A stretch of DNA of 64,000 bases from Streptococcus anginosus (GTDB lineage Bacteria > Bacillota > Bacilli > Lactobacillales > Streptococcaceae): positions 142,501-206,500 of the forward strand of contig NZ_CP012719.1 of the NCBI RefSeq assembly GCF_001697145.1, in the 5' to 3' direction. Below are positions 27,437 through 36,995 of this stretch, in pieces. The position numbers and the translations under genes were made by a program. The notes beneath the pieces were generated by a model, which worked only from the letters and a program-made list of their open reading frames with translations, made no database searches and had not been told where the DNA came from. Numbering within the stretch: the first letter of the stretch is position 1; the number at the start of each line of letters is the position of its first letter.

Positions 27437-28609
27437 TTATTTTTCCACCTTGATGTATGTACGTTGGTGTTCTACGATTTCTGCTAAGGCAAAGTCTTGA
27501 TTTTCATAGCCTGTAAAGCTAGCAGAGCCATTTTCATCTAGTTCTGCTTCTTCAAAAAATACCTTCTCATAATCTGGAATGCTCAGAGGTGTACGGCTGT
27601 CAAGTTTTTCCATACGATTGGCTTTAAGCTGCTGCTCAAAGCCTGCTACGAGCTGCCCACTAAAGATTTCTGATACAGCTCCGCTTCCGTAGCTAAAGAG
27701 CGCAATGCGGTCACCTGCTTTGAGTGTCGTACTATTTTCAAGCAGGGAAAGGAGACCTAAAAAGAGGGAGCCAGTATAAATGTTACCTACTTTTTGACTG
27801 TAAAGAATGGATTGCTCAAAATTTTCTTGCAGTTGTGCTTGTTGTTCGCTTGGCAATGTCTTATCCATGATTTTCCGCATACCTTTTAAAGCTAGCTTTG
27901 GATAAGGTAAGTGAAAACAAACTGCTGCAAAATCTTTCAAAGAGACTTGATTGCGCTTTTGGTACTCTGCCCAAGTTGTTTTTAGACTATCTAAATACTG
28001 TTGCGTAGAATACATGCCATTGACAAACGGCGTTGTCGAATAGTTTGGTCGCCAAAAGTCCATAATATCTCGTGTTTGAGCGACATTGTCCTCATTGAAG
28101 GCTAGAATTCGTGGATGACTAGTGATGAGCATAGCTATCGAACCAGCGCCTTGTGTCGGCTCGCCCGGTGTTCCAATCCCGTATTTGGCAATGTCACTAG
28201 CGATGACCAAGACCTTTGAGTCTGGATGTTTTTCAACGTGTAGTTTTGCATAATCCAGTGCGGCAGTAGCACTATAGCATGCTTCTTTCATTTCAAAACT
28301 ACGCGCAAATGGCTGAATTCCAAGCAAACCATGAATAAAAACAGCAGAAGCCTTGCTTTGGTCAATTCCAGATTCACTGGCCACAATTACCATGTCAATA
28401 GCCTGTTTATCTTCTTCGGCCAAAATAGATGCTGCTGCACTCGCTCCCATGGTTACAATATCCTCTGTGACAGGGGCGATACTGATTTCTTTTAATAAAA
28501 GCCCCTTACTTAGTTTTTCTGGGTCAATGTTGCGTGCGGCTGCTAAATTTTCTAATTTTAATACATAGTTGGTTGTTGCAAAACCAATCTTATCAATTCC
28601 AATTGTCAT
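27437..28609 (-). CDS. mvaS: Hydroxymethylglutaryl-CoA synthase
   Basis: A 390-residue thiolase-fold enzyme that condenses acetyl-CoA with acetoacetyl-CoA. It starts MTIGIDKIGFATTNYVLKLE. The catalytic Cys lies in FEMKEACYSATAAL (near residue 111), the catalytic Glu in the ASESGIDQSK segment and His in FHLPYPKLALKG. Start 28609 is chosen because the GAGG site is 5 bp away; alternative ATGs lie at 28612 and 28636. First gene of the minus-strand mvaS-mvaA operon. Confidence 0.95.
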   Translation of the reverse strand: MTIGIDKIGFATTNYVLKLENLAAARNIDPEKLSKGLLLKEISIAPVTEDIVTMGASAAASILAEEDKQAIDMVIVASESGIDQSKASAVFIHGLLGIQPFARSFEMKEACYSATAALDYAKLHVEKHPDSKVLVIASDIAKYGIGTPGEPTQGAGSIAMLITSHPRILAFNEDNVAQTRDIMDFWRPNYSTTPFVNGMYSTQQYLDSLKTTWAEYQKRNQVSLKDFAAVCFHLPYPKLALKGMRKIMDKTLPSEQQAQLQENFEQSILYSQKVGNIYTGSLFLGLLSLLENSTTLKAGDRIALFSYGSGAVSEIFSGQLVAGFEQQLKANRMEKLDSRTPLSIPDYEKVFFEEAELDENGSASFTGYENQDFALAEIVEHQRTYIKVEK

Positions 28610-28740
28610 CATTACCTCTATATATTTCGGTTTCATGTAAATATTATTCTATTCCATTTTATCATAATTCAAGTGGAAACTGAGAAAAAGACCATCTTAA
28701 GATAAGAAGGGCTTTAGACAGTTTGGTTGTTTTTATTGAA

Positions 28741-29190
28741 TTACGAAGAACGGTGTTTTTGCAGATAATGGTAGAGTCTGAGCACCACCGTACCACTTGC
28801 CATTCCAATTGAAATGACCAAGGCTAAAATCACTACCAAGGTAGCATTAACCATAGCATGACTATAATTTCCGGTAACAAAAAAGGCAGTTGTACGATAA
28901 GAAAGATAGCCCGGAACTAAGGGAGCTAAAATGGCTAAGATAAAGACGACAGCAGGGGTCTTATAGAGAATGCTCAAAACTTGACTAATGCAAGATCCGA
29001 TAATAGCTGCAATAAACGTAGCAATAATCACATTTGTTGGGCCTTTTAATACATAATACAAAAGCCAGATGAACATTCCAAGGATTCCTCCTGGGATTAA
29101 CATACTTTTTTGAACATTTAAAACGATTAAGAACATTACAATTGCAAGAAAACTTGCAGCAGCTTGTAGTAAGACAGTCAATGGATTCAC
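28741..29190 (-). CDS. ThrE-type threonine/serine exporter, C-terminal half (DUF3815)
   Basis: A 149-residue membrane protein of four or five segments (begins LTVLLQAAASFLAIVMFLIV; LAPLVPGYLSYRT in the middle). This is the smaller half of the split ThrE/YjjP-YjjB family, which exports threonine, serine or dicarboxylates such as succinate. It starts 3 bp after the larger half ends, so the two are made together. Confidence 0.8.
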   Translation of the reverse strand: MNPLTVLLQAAASFLAIVMFLIVLNVQKSMLIPGGILGMFIWLLYYVLKGPTNVIIATFIAAIIGSCISQVLSILYKTPAVVFILAILAPLVPGYLSYRTTAFFVTGNYSHAMVNATLVVILALVISIGMASGTVVLRLYHYLQKHRSS

Positions 29191-29193
29191 CTT

Positions 29194-29970
29194 TTATTTC
29201 ATTAGGACAAGAGCTACGGAAGTACCAGCTCCGAGTGCCAAAGTGATCAACAGCGTTTCAAAGATTTTGCTCATTCCGGAGTTGAGATGATTGGTCATCA
29301 AATCACGCACGGCATTGGTCAGAGCAATACCGGGAACAAAAGGCATGACAGCACCAGCGATGATTAAGTCAGCACTGGAAGGAAAGCCAGAATAGCGCGC
29401 CCAGATCTGTGCCAGCAGACCAAAAATAAAAGCTCCTGCAAAAGCTGTGACAAAAGGAATGCGCACGTATTTATTGACCGAAAGAGAAAAGGCAAAGCCA
29501 AAGAAGGTTGCAAGAGCAGCGCCGAGCGCATCATAGAGATTGCCACCAAACATGATAGAGAAAAAAGGGGCACTAATAGTAGCAGCAAGTGTCAGTTGCC
29601 TGTTTGTGTAAGGTGTTTTCTTCTTTTTTAGCTGAGTTAATTTCTCAAAAGCATCTTCAAGACTGATGTCCCCACTAACCAGTTCACGCGATACTTGATT
29701 GACATCGCATACCTTTTCAATATTGTAATTTGAATGAGTGATACGTTTCATCCGCGAAATGTTGGTGTTTTCAATTGAAAAGAAAATAGCAACTGGCATT
29801 GCGAGAGCATTACAATCTATAATCCCTTGAGAATGGGCAATCCGAATCATCGTATCTTCTACCCGATAAATCTCAGAGCCACTCTGAAGCAAAAGTGTGC
29901 CTGCTAACATCAAGACATCAACAGCTAGATTGAATTGTTCTTCCCTTTCTAAATTTCGTTTCTCCACCAT
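29194..29970 (-). CDS. ThrE-type threonine/serine exporter, N-terminal half (DUF1212)
   Basis: A 258-residue protein. The cytoplasmic N-terminal part (about 1-115) contains LLQSGSEIYRVEDTMIRIAH, NALAMPVAIFFSIEN. Five membrane segments follow, with GGNLYDALGAALATFFGF and AGAVMPFVPGIALTNAVRDL, the family's conserved PG motif. It is the partner of the 149-residue protein downstream. The substrate (threonine, serine or an organic acid) cannot be read from the sequence. Confidence 0.82.
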   Translation of the reverse strand: MVEKRNLEREEQFNLAVDVLMLAGTLLLQSGSEIYRVEDTMIRIAHSQGIIDCNALAMPVAIFFSIENTNISRMKRITHSNYNIEKVCDVNQVSRELVSGDISLEDAFEKLTQLKKKKTPYTNRQLTLAATISAPFFSIMFGGNLYDALGAALATFFGFAFSLSVNKYVRIPFVTAFAGAFIFGLLAQIWARYSGFPSSADLIIAGAVMPFVPGIALTNAVRDLMTNHLNSGMSKIFETLLITLALGAGTSVALVLMK

Positions 29971-30019
29971 TTCTATATCCTTTTCTTTTAACTAACAATA
30001 AGTCTATTATAGCATAAAA

Positions 30020-30056
30020 AAGAAGAAAACCAGCTGGAATTTCCAACTGGTTTTTG
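30020..30056 (-). terminator. pflB terminator
   Basis: The 14-bp arms 30026-30039 and 30041-30054 pair fully, with one G-U, only in minus-strand RNA. A T-rich stretch follows on that strand, so it ends the pflB transcript. Confidence 0.75.
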
Positions 30057-30070
30057 AGAATAGAATTGAA

Positions 30071-32386
30071 TTAGCTAAGGGCATCATCCATTGAGAGAAC
30101 TTCGTGGAAGACACGTTGAGTCAATTCAGTTTTTTGTTCTTTTGTAAGGTATTTAGTGTTGACACAGTAACCTGAGATACGAACGATAACATCTTCACCA
30201 TTCATAATCTTATCATAGACATCCTTCAAGTCCATAACGTTCAAGTTGACGTGTTGTCCTCCATTTTCAAAGTAACCATCAAGAATCGTTACCAAGTTAT
30301 CTACCTGTTCTTCACGAGTTTTACCAAGAGCACGAGGTGAAACTTGTGTAGTGAGAGAGATACCATCTGCTGCATAGCCAAAGTCAAGGCTGGCTAGTGA
30401 GTTGAGGTTTTGCAACCAACCACCACGAGCTTTGTTAGATGGGTTCGCACCTGGTGAGAAGAATTCCAATTTAGATAAGTTCACTGAACCATCTTCGTTG
30501 AGGTATACCCCTTTGTGGACCGGTGAGTTACCAGTTTGTTTAGAATAGGCAACGTTCGAAGTGATAGTGAGAAGTGATACAGTCGCTTCTGCATTCTTGT
30601 AAAGTCTATGGCTGCGAAGACGAGTAGTGTAAGCTTCAATCAACCATTCTGCCAATTCATTTGAACGAGGATCGTCTTCACCCCAACGTGGGTAGTCACC
30701 AGTTGTTTCATAGTCGTAAATGTAGCCATTTTCATCGCGAATTGGTTTAACAGTAGCATATTTGATAGCAGCTAATGTATCAACAGTATTGGCAAATCCA
30801 CAGATACCAAATCCCATGTTAGCACGTTGATGTGTAGGCAAGAAGGCCATTTGAACAGCTTCGTAGTTGTACTTGTCTGTCATGTAGTGGATGATGTTCA
30901 AAGCATCTACATAAGTGTCTGTCAACCAATCAAGTGATTTTTCAAAGTTTGCCTTAACAGATTCAAATTCAAGTACTTCGTCGCGGATAGGGTCAATATC
31001 AAATACTTTGTAGTCTTTGTGAACATCGTCGTAACCACCGTTCAAACCAGTCAAGAGAGCTTTAAGGACGTTTACACGAGCACCGAAGTATTGGATGTTG
31101 TGGCGTTGTTCTTCATTTTCTGGGTCAAGTGGTGACACACAGCAAGAGATACAGCTCATTTCGCCATAGCCGTCTTTTGCCATTGTCGTTACACCTTCGT
31201 ATTGGATAGAAGAATGTTTGTGACTCATGTGCATGCAGTAATGACGGAAAGTGTATGGTAATTTATCCGTCCAAAGAACTGTCAAGTTTGGCTCTGGAGA
31301 GTTACCGATGTTGTCCAATGTGTTCAAGAAACGGTAATCCATTTTTGTAACACGGTGGCGACCGTCATTTCCCATACCAGCCATAGAAGTTGTGATGAAA
31401 GTTGGGTCACCTGAATACAATTCGTCATAAGCTTTTGTACGAGCGAATTTCACAGTACGAAGTTTCAAAACGAAGTCATCAACAAATTCTTGGATTTCTG
31501 ATTCGGTGAAAGTACCACGAGCTAAGTCACGTTCTGCATAAATGTCAAGAACGATTGGAACACGTCCAAGTGAAGTAGCAGCACCGTTGACAACACGACA
31601 GACAGCCATGAAAGCAATGTTCACCCATTGAATAGCTTCTTTTACGTTCATAGCAGGTCTGCGAACATCAAGACCATAAAGGTCACCTAAGCGAACAACT
31701 TCTTTCAATGATTGGTATTGAAGGTTGACTTCTTCGCGAAGACGAATAGTTTCTTCATCAATGTCTGTCAAAGCGTTCCAATCTTCCACTTTTTCAGCCA
31801 TCAAGTAATCTGCTCCGTAAAGTGCAAGACGAGCATAAACACCGATGATACGTCCACGTGAATAAGCATCTGGCAAACCTGTTACAGTGTGTGCGTGACG
31901 TGCGCGACGGATATTTGTTGTGTAGGCACGGAAAATACCGTCATTTACAGTTGTTACGTATTTTGTGAAGATTTCATGCATTTTAGGATCTGGTTCATAG
32001 CCATGTTCCTTCAAAGCAGTTTCCGCCATACGGATACCACCTTTTGGCATGAAGTTCAATTTGAACAATTCATCATTTTGGATACCATAGATTAATTCAT
32101 TGTCTTTATCAATGTATCCAGCTGGAATGTCAGCGATTGAAGTAGCACGTGTATCCATTGGGAAACGCGTTTCTTCATAATGTGCTTTTGTGTCTTCGAT
32201 AATTTTTTTAATGTGAAGAGAGCGTTCAGTTGGACCAGCTAAGAAACTTTCATCTCCGTCATAAGGAGTGTAGTTTGCTTGTACAAAACGAGATACGCTA
32301 GCTTTTTCGCGCCAATCTTCCCCTTTGAAGCCTTCCCAAGCTTTGTCAAAAATATCCTGTGCTTCGACAACAGTTTTAACAACCAT
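30071..32386 (-). CDS. pflB: Formate acetyltransferase (pyruvate formate-lyase)
   Basis: A 771-residue glycyl-radical enzyme that splits pyruvate with CoA into formate and acetyl-CoA in anaerobic mixed-acid fermentation. The active-site cysteine pair is in [13 protein letters not shown]. The C-terminal glycine radical loop is [14 protein letters not shown], which must be activated by PflA (not in this window). The N-terminal [20 protein letters not shown] is typical. It stands alone with its own terminator. The promoter region shows a CcpA-like site. Confidence 0.96.
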   Translation of the reverse strand: MVVKTVVEAQDIFDKAWEGFKGEDWREKASVSRFVQANYTPYDGDESFLAGPTERSLHIKKIIEDTKAHYEETRFPMDTRATSIADIPAGYIDKDNELIYGIQNDELFKLNFMPKGGIRMAETALKEHGYEPDPKMHEIFTKYVTTVNDGIFRAYTTNIRRARHAHTVTGLPDAYSRGRIIGVYARLALYGADYLMAEKVEDWNALTDIDEETIRLREEVNLQYQSLKEVVRLGDLYGLDVRRPAMNVKEAIQWVNIAFMAVCRVVNGAATSLGRVPIVLDIYAERDLARGTFTESEIQEFVDDFVLKLRTVKFARTKAYDELYSGDPTFITTSMAGMGNDGRHRVTKMDYRFLNTLDNIGNSPEPNLTVLWTDKLPYTFRHYCMHMSHKHSSIQYEGVTTMAKDGYGEMSCISCCVSPLDPENEEQRHNIQYFGARVNVLKALLTGLNGGYDDVHKDYKVFDIDPIRDEVLEFESVKANFEKSLDWLTDTYVDALNIIHYMTDKYNYEAVQMAFLPTHQRANMGFGICGFANTVDTLAAIKYATVKPIRDENGYIYDYETTGDYPRWGEDDPRSNELAEWLIEAYTTRLRSHRLYKNAEATVSLLTITSNVAYSKQTGNSPVHKGVYLNEDGSVNLSKLEFFSPGANPSNKARGGWLQNLNSLASLDFGYAADGISLTTQVSPRALGKTREEQVDNLVTILDGYFENGGQHVNLNVMDLKDVYDKIMNGEDVIVRISGYCVNTKYLTKEQKTELTQRVFHEVLSMDDALS

Positions 32387-32411
32387 GTTTTTTTCCTCTT
32401 GTATCTTTCTA

Positions 32412-32467
32412 GTAACACAAATCTGTTACATTTATAAAATAAGTATATCATATAGTAATCGTTTCCA
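32412..32467 (-). promoter_or_regulatory. pflB 5' region: inverted repeat and cre-like site
   Basis: GTAACA-CAAATC-TGTTAC (32412-32429) is a perfect 6-bp inverted repeat about 26 bp upstream of the pflB start. AGTAATCGTTTCCA (32454-32467; read on minus TGGAAACGATTACT) resembles a catabolite-responsive element with one or two mismatches, and lies next to a TATACT -10-like hexamer. CcpA control of pfl is known in streptococci; these particular sites are inferred. Confidence 0.45.
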
Positions 32468-32635
32468 CAAATGGAATCTGGTCATAAAAGCACTTTCTTT
32501 TATAATACAGATTTAAAAACTAGCGTAAATTGTATTATATTTTTGAAAAAATCAGCATATTTTCAAATATTTTGGAAAAAATGATAAAAATTGTATAATG
32601 GAAGAAAGAACAGAGTCGAGAAAGGAGATGTATTG

Positions 32636-33703
32636 ATGTTAATTTTTCCCTTAATCAATGATACATCTCGGAAAATCATTCACATTGATATGGATGCCTT
32701 TTTTGCCTCCGTAGAAGAAAGAGACAATCCAGCACTAAAAGGCAAGCCGGTCATCATCGGAGCAGACCCTCGTTTAACAGGCGGACGAGGCGTTGTCTCA
32801 ACTTGCAATTATGAGGCGCGCAAGTTTGGTGTTCACTCAGCTATGAGCTCCAAAGAAGCTTATGAGCGTTGTCCACAGGCGGTTTTCATTTCGGGAAATT
32901 ATGAAAAATATCAGGCAGTCAGCCAGCAAATTCGAGCCATTTTTAAACGATATACAGATATGATTGAGCCAATCAGTATTGATGAAGCCTATCTGGACGT
33001 GACCAAAAATAAGCTGGGTATGAAATCTGCTGTCAAGATAGCCAAGCTAATTCAGCACGAGATATGGACAGAGCTTCATTTGACCAGTTCAGCTGGTGTG
33101 TCCTACAATAAATTTTTGGCAAAAATGGCTAGTGACTATAAAAAGCCTCACGGCTTGACAGTTGTTTTGCCAGAAGAAGCAGAATCTTTTCTCTCTCAAA
33201 TGGATGTGGCAAAGTTTTACGGTGTTGGAAAAAAGACGGTGGAAAAGCTGCATGATATGGGCGTTTACACAGGAGCAGATTTATTAGAAATTCCTGAGAT
33301 GACCTTGATTGACTTGTTTGGTCGATTTGGATTTGACCTTTACCGCAAGGCAAGAGGAATCAGTAATTCGTCGGTAAAAGTCAACCGTATTCGTAAGTCT
33401 ATCGGCAAGGAAAGAACTTATGGGAAATTGCTCCATAACGAAGACGACATAAAAAAGGAGCTGACCCTTTTATCACAAAAGGTAGCTCGTAGCTTAAAAA
33501 AGCATGGAAAATCTGGTAGGACGATTGTTCTGAAGATTCGCTATGCGGATTTTTCAACATTGACAAAAAGGCAGAGCTTAGCGACAAGAACGCAAGATGC
33601 GGAGCAGATTGAACGCATTGCACATGAGATTTATGATAGATTGGACGAGCAGACAAATGGTGTGCGTCTTTTAGGAGTGACAGTGACAGGATTTGGGATG
33701 TAA
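32636..33703 (+). CDS. dinB: DNA polymerase IV
   Basis: A 355-residue Y-family polymerase for translesion synthesis. The first metal-binding motif is [19 protein letters not shown]. Others are [20 protein letters not shown] and the catalytic [10 protein letters not shown] (Asp-Glu), then [21 protein letters not shown]. The helix-hairpin-helix ([16 protein letters not shown]) and the little-finger domain follow. The C-terminus ends in TVTGFGM with no clear beta-clamp motif beyond LLGVTVTGF. Start ATG 32636 follows AAAGGAGA by 7-8 bp. It is divergent from pflB, as in many streptococci. Confidence 0.95.
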   Translation: MLIFPLINDTSRKIIHIDMDAFFASVEERDNPALKGKPVIIGADPRLTGGRGVVSTCNYEARKFGVHSAMSSKEAYERCPQAVFISGNYEKYQAVSQQIRAIFKRYTDMIEPISIDEAYLDVTKNKLGMKSAVKIAKLIQHEIWTELHLTSSAGVSYNKFLAKMASDYKKPHGLTVVLPEEAESFLSQMDVAKFYGVGKKTVEKLHDMGVYTGADLLEIPEMTLIDLFGRFGFDLYRKARGISNSSVKVNRIRKSIGKERTYGKLLHNEDDIKKELTLLSQKVARSLKKHGKSGRTIVLKIRYADFSTLTKRQSLATRTQDAEQIERIAHEIYDRLDEQTNGVRLLGVTVTGFGM

Positions 33704-33736
33704 AAAAGTTTGGAATGGGGAGTTCCAAACTTTTTT
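33702..33736 (+). terminator. dinB terminator
   Basis: A perfect 14-bp stem (33702-33715 with 33723-33736) overlaps the dinB stop and ends in six T. Confidence 0.85.
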
Positions 33737-33786
33737 GGCTCTATAATTTCTGTAGTGGGTAACACCACTGCAGAGATTATGGAGCC
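33737..33786 (+). repeat. 22-bp hairpin, possible IS-end derived MITE
   Basis: The arms 33737-33758 and 33765-33786 (outer ends GGCTC / GAGCC) pair along all 22 positions in plus-strand RNA, using three G-U pairs; the minus strand would have three mismatches. GGCTC ends recall ISL3-family termini. 33787-33910 holds further GGCTCTTTT-like scraps but no gene. Confidence 0.5.
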
Positions 33787-33910
33787 ATTTTTCTACCATT
33801 TGTCAAGGAATTCAATGTTTTTCAGTCAAAGAATTGATGATTGATTTGATTTTAATAGTTTATCCTAGCCCTTTTCGGCTCTTTTGATTGGAAAAAGAGT
33901 ACACAAAAAC

Positions 33911-33945
33911 AACACCTTATCTAGCTATTTTTTTCATAAGGTGTT
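33911..33945. terminator. Hairpin at the 3' end of the IS110-type remnant
   Basis: AACACCTTAT (33911-33920) and ATAAGGTGTT (33936-33945) form a perfect 10-bp stem around a T-rich loop, about 25 bp after the transposase stop on the minus strand. Confidence 0.5.
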
Positions 33946-33968
33946 ACAATGATAGAGCATAGACGGCT

Positions 33969-35078
33969 TTAATGATTTTGGGTTAAAGTGTAATCGTAAA
34001 GTTTGTTATGCGTAATGAGGTAATACATTGTCCTTATGAGGCGATGCATTGAGGCAATCGTATGAGGCTTAGTTGAAGTCGTCTGCGATTGTCTTTTTCG
34101 TTTCTCATAAAAGTCCGCAATGTGGCAAGGATTGGTATGACTGGCCGAAGCAATGTTGTGAATGGTCTTGAAGAGAATCTTTCTGGCATAAGGATTGCCC
34201 CGCTTGGTGATATGTTCTTGGGCCAAATAGTTCCCTGATTCATAGTGTCTCAGATCAATCTCGATAAAGGCGTTGATTTGATTGGGAGACTGAAAACGAC
34301 GGATATCCCCTAATTTGCCTATGATAGATGTGGCGGTTGTTTCAGCGATACCAGGGATGGAGAGAAGAATCTCGTATTCTGGTAGAGGTTTGGCCAGCTC
34401 TATCATTTTGTCTAAGTAGCACAATAAGACTGTTTGGCTAGTTCAATGAGTTTCCCCACCAGATAAGCGACACGCTTGTCAGAGATGCGTTTGGCTGTAG
34501 ACTGCCGAATGCTGGCAGTCAGTTCCATCTCAGACACTTCCAGGACGAAAGCTTTACTTGGGAATGCCCTCACCAGCTGCCAGTATTGTTCACCTGTTGG
34601 CGCTGATAAAATAGACTCTATTTCTGGGAAGGTCACTTGCAGTACTTTGTGAAGGCGATTCTTAGTACGAACGGTATCCTCTGTCAGATTCTGATAGAAA
34701 CGACTCAAATCCCGCAAGTCTTGATAAACCTCCTCTTGAACATAGGTCGGTTTACGATTGAGCACAAATTGAGATTGTGCTAGTTTTTCAGCGTCAATCT
34801 TATCCGTTTTACGAACTCGCAGGCTATCCAGTTGCTTCTTAGTTTCCAAAGGATTGAGCCGTGTATAAGTGTAGCCCTTTTCCTCCAGAAAAGCTTGGAG
34901 CCGCTCCTGTAGCTTCAAAAACAATCTCTGGTGTTTGGACTTGCTTCAGGTCTTCTAAGAGACGGCGGAATCCAATGGTATCGTTGGGCATGGTGTAGCC
35001 ATGAACCGTCTCACTGTTGACTAAAATAGCCACCTCTGAACTTGCTTTGCTCACATCAATTCCAAACACAGTCCGCAT
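33969..35078 (-). pseudogene. IS110-family (DEDD) transposase, frameshifted and internally deleted
   Basis: Three overlapping minus-strand pieces make one decayed transposase. The first runs from ATG 35078 (MRTVFGIDVSKASSEVAI) to VFEATG, the second continues in another frame (LNPLETKKQLDSLRVRKTDK, then IDAEKLAQ), and the third holds the C-terminal IS116/IS110/IS902 domain (LLSIPGIAETTATSIIGKLG). The DEDD acidic residues in GIDVSK, FEATG and KTDKIDAEK are visible. A first frameshift is near 34918. Near 34415 a second break seems to have removed about 40 residues between the two domains. Such recombinases insert with a bridge (seek) RNA; this copy cannot be active. Confidence 0.8.
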
Positions 35079-35132
35079 GATAATTCCCTCTTTGTCTTGG
35101 ATGATACCTTGTTTTAGTGATGTCATTTTCAA

Positions 35133-35250
35133 TACACGACGTCAAGCGTCCCACATACTTTGATAACATTCTTCCTAAAACAGGTGTCTTGCCAGTTTTG
35201 TGTACGACATCAAGCGTCAAAAAGACCCTCGACTTAACAAGACACCTCTA
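35133..35250. other. Non-coding end of the IS110-type element, possible bridge-RNA region
   Basis: Between the transposase start and the next gene lie a direct repeat, ACGACRTCAAGCGTC at 35136-35150 and 35204-35218 (one mismatch), and an inverted repeat, AGGTGTCTTG (35182-35191) with CAAGACACCT (35238-35247). IS110-group elements encode a bridge RNA in the non-coding end upstream of the transposase; this is a candidate remnant. Confidence 0.4.
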
Positions 35251-35262
35251 CTTTAACATAAA

Positions 35263-35308
35263 GAAAAAGCAGTGAGTACTCTCTCCCGTCGGAGATTTCT
35301 TCACTACT
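35263..35308 (-). terminator. Minus-strand terminator-like hairpin flanking the IS remnant
   Basis: On the minus strand AGTAGTGA and TCTCC pair with GGAGA and TCACTGCT, followed by TTTTTC. It could end a transcript before it enters the IS, or be the end of a lost gene. Confidence 0.45.
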
Positions 35309-35370
35309 AATCTTAGTATGTTTTGTTTTGTGAATATTGGCCATTTAGCATTTTAGTTGATTGTATTTTG

Positions 35371-35379
35371 TGATATAAT
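35371..35379 (+). promoter_or_regulatory. Extended -10 promoter of the S66 peptidase gene
   Basis: TGATATAAT (35371-35379) is an extended -10 (TGn-TATAAT) about 32 bp before the start; no good -35 is seen. Confidence 0.5.
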
Positions 35380-35410
35380 GATTCAAATTATCAGTAAGGG
35401 AGGAGATTAG

Positions 35411-36445
35411 ATGATAAAGACGGTTGGAATCGTTAGTCTATCAAGCGGGATTATAGGAGAAAGTTTCGTTAGACATGAGGTTGAGCTGGGATTGAAGCGC
35501 TTGAAAGACTTGGGACTTGAAGTGACGTTTTTAGAGCACGCACAAAGAGGAATGGATTATCTGAAAGACCATCCTGAATCGAGAGCGCAAGATTTGATTC
35601 AAGCTTTTGAAGATCCTTTAATTGATATGATTTTATGTGCTATTGGTGGAGATGATACGCATCGATTGCTACCCTATTTGTTTGAAGATAACCAATTAAA
35701 AAAGGTTGTGAATCAGAAAAGTATTTTGGGCTTTTCAGACACTACTATGAATCACCTCATGCTCCATAAGTTGGGAGTGAAGACTTTTTATGGTCAGTCA
35801 TTTCTTGCTGATGTTTGTGAGTTAGAGGAAGAAATGCTGCCTTATACGCTTTCATATTTTAAAGAACTGATTGGAACAGGGACTATCTCTGAAATCAGAC
35901 CGAGCAATTTCTGGTATGATGAGAGGATGGATTTTAGTGAAAAAGCCTTAGGAACGAAGCGGACTCGCCATGAAAATCAGAGATTTGAATTGCTGAAAGG
36001 AAAAGCAACATTTGAAGGGGAAATTTTAGGAGGCTGTTTGGAGTCGCTTTATCAGATATTTGATAATACAAGACATGAGGATACGATTGAACTGTGTACT
36101 CACTATCAGCTCTTTTCTAGTCTTTCAGAGTGGGCAGGAAAAATTCTTTTGTTAGAAACCAGTGAGGAAAAACCAGAACCAACTTTATATCGAAAAATGC
36201 TAGAAGTCTTGAAAGCGACAGGGATTTTTGCTGTTTTAAATGGTGTGCTTGTTGGAAAACCAATGGATGAAACTTACTATAATGAGTATAAGCAAATCTT
36301 GCTGGATGTCATTGATACGGATATTCCTATTTTGTATAATTTAAATGTTGGACATGCTACCCCAAGAGCAATTGTTCCTTTTGGGGTGAAAGCTCAAGTG
36401 GATGCCAACGAGCAAGTCATTCGATTCTTGAATGAACTGAAATAA
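35411..36445 (+). CDS. S66-family LD-carboxypeptidase / MccF-like serine peptidase
   Basis: A 344-residue protein. The N-terminal domain contains ICAIGGDDTHRLLPYL-type signature (CAIGGDDTHRLLPYLF) and the nucleophile elbow ILGFSDTTMNHLML, with Ser109. The C-terminal domain has GEILGGCLESLYQIFDN and ends with GHATPRAIVPFG, where the catalytic His lies. This is the MccF/LdcA family, whose members either trim murein tetrapeptides or cleave acyl-adenylate antibiotics such as microcin C. No signal peptide is seen, so it acts in the cytoplasm. Length and the GGDD (not GGYG) motif fit the MccF-like branch; the substrate is not known. Confidence 0.85.
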   Translation: MIKTVGIVSLSSGIIGESFVRHEVELGLKRLKDLGLEVTFLEHAQRGMDYLKDHPESRAQDLIQAFEDPLIDMILCAIGGDDTHRLLPYLFEDNQLKKVVNQKSILGFSDTTMNHLMLHKLGVKTFYGQSFLADVCELEEEMLPYTLSYFKELIGTGTISEIRPSNFWYDERMDFSEKALGTKRTRHENQRFELLKGKATFEGEILGGCLESLYQIFDNTRHEDTIELCTHYQLFSSLSEWAGKILLLETSEEKPEPTLYRKMLEVLKATGIFAVLNGVLVGKPMDETYYNEYKQILLDVIDTDIPILYNLNVGHATPRAIVPFGVKAQVDANEQVIRFLNELK

Positions 36446-36491
36446 CTTTAAAAGTGCAGGTTGAAGAATGACCTGCATTTTGCGTGTTGTT

Positions 36492-36508
36492 TACGAATTT
36501 AGTATAAT
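36492..36508 (+). promoter_or_regulatory. dut-radA promoter with cin-box-like site
   Basis: TACGAATT (36492-36499) matches seven of eight bases of the competence sigma factor ComX/SigX cin-box TACGAATA. A housekeeping -10, TATAAT, lies at 36503-36508. radA is a late competence gene in the pneumococcus. Overlapping SigA and SigX promoters are inferred. Confidence 0.5.
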
Positions 36509-36538
36509 AGGGGAAGCAAAAGTAGAAAAGAGAAAAAT

Positions 36539-36982
36539 ATGGGAATTCGTGGTTTTGAGCTTGTTTCAAGCTTTACAAATGAAAATTTACTGCCAAAGCG
36601 TGAGACGGCTCATGCGGCTGGCTATGATTTGAAGGTAGCAGAGCGCACAGTTATTGCGCCCAAAGAGATTAAGTTGGTGCCGACAGGTGTCAAGGCCTAT
36701 ATGCAGGCTGGTGAGGTGCTTTATCTTTATGATCGTTCATCTAATCCACGTAAAAAAGGATTAGTTTTGATTAACTCTGTGGGTGTTATCGACGGGGATT
36801 ACTACGGTAATCCGGGAAATGAAGGGCACATTTTTGCGCAAATGCAGAACATTACAGATCAAGAGGTGGTTTTAGAAGAAGAAGATCGTATCGTTCAAGC
36901 TGTTTTTGCGCCGTTCTTGCTTGCTGATAATGATGAAGCAGATGGTGTGCGGACAGGTGGTTTTGGAAGCACTGGGCATTAA
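36539..36982 (+). CDS. dut: Deoxyuridine 5'-triphosphate nucleotidohydrolase (dUTPase)
   Basis: A 147-residue trimeric dUTPase that converts dUTP to dUMP and keeps uracil out of DNA. The five motifs are visible: [10 protein letters not shown] (1), [10 protein letters not shown] (2), [13 protein letters not shown] with catalytic Asp (3), [10 protein letters not shown] (4) and the C-terminal arm [10 protein letters not shown] (5). The next gene, radA, begins within about 15 bp. Organisation dut-radA is conserved in streptococci. Confidence 0.95.
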   Translation: MGIRGFELVSSFTNENLLPKRETAHAAGYDLKVAERTVIAPKEIKLVPTGVKAYMQAGEVLYLYDRSSNPRKKGLVLINSVGVIDGDYYGNPGNEGHIFAQMQNITDQEVVLEEEDRIVQAVFAPFLLADNDEADGVRTGGFGSTGH

Positions 36983-36995
36983 GAAAGAGGAATCT

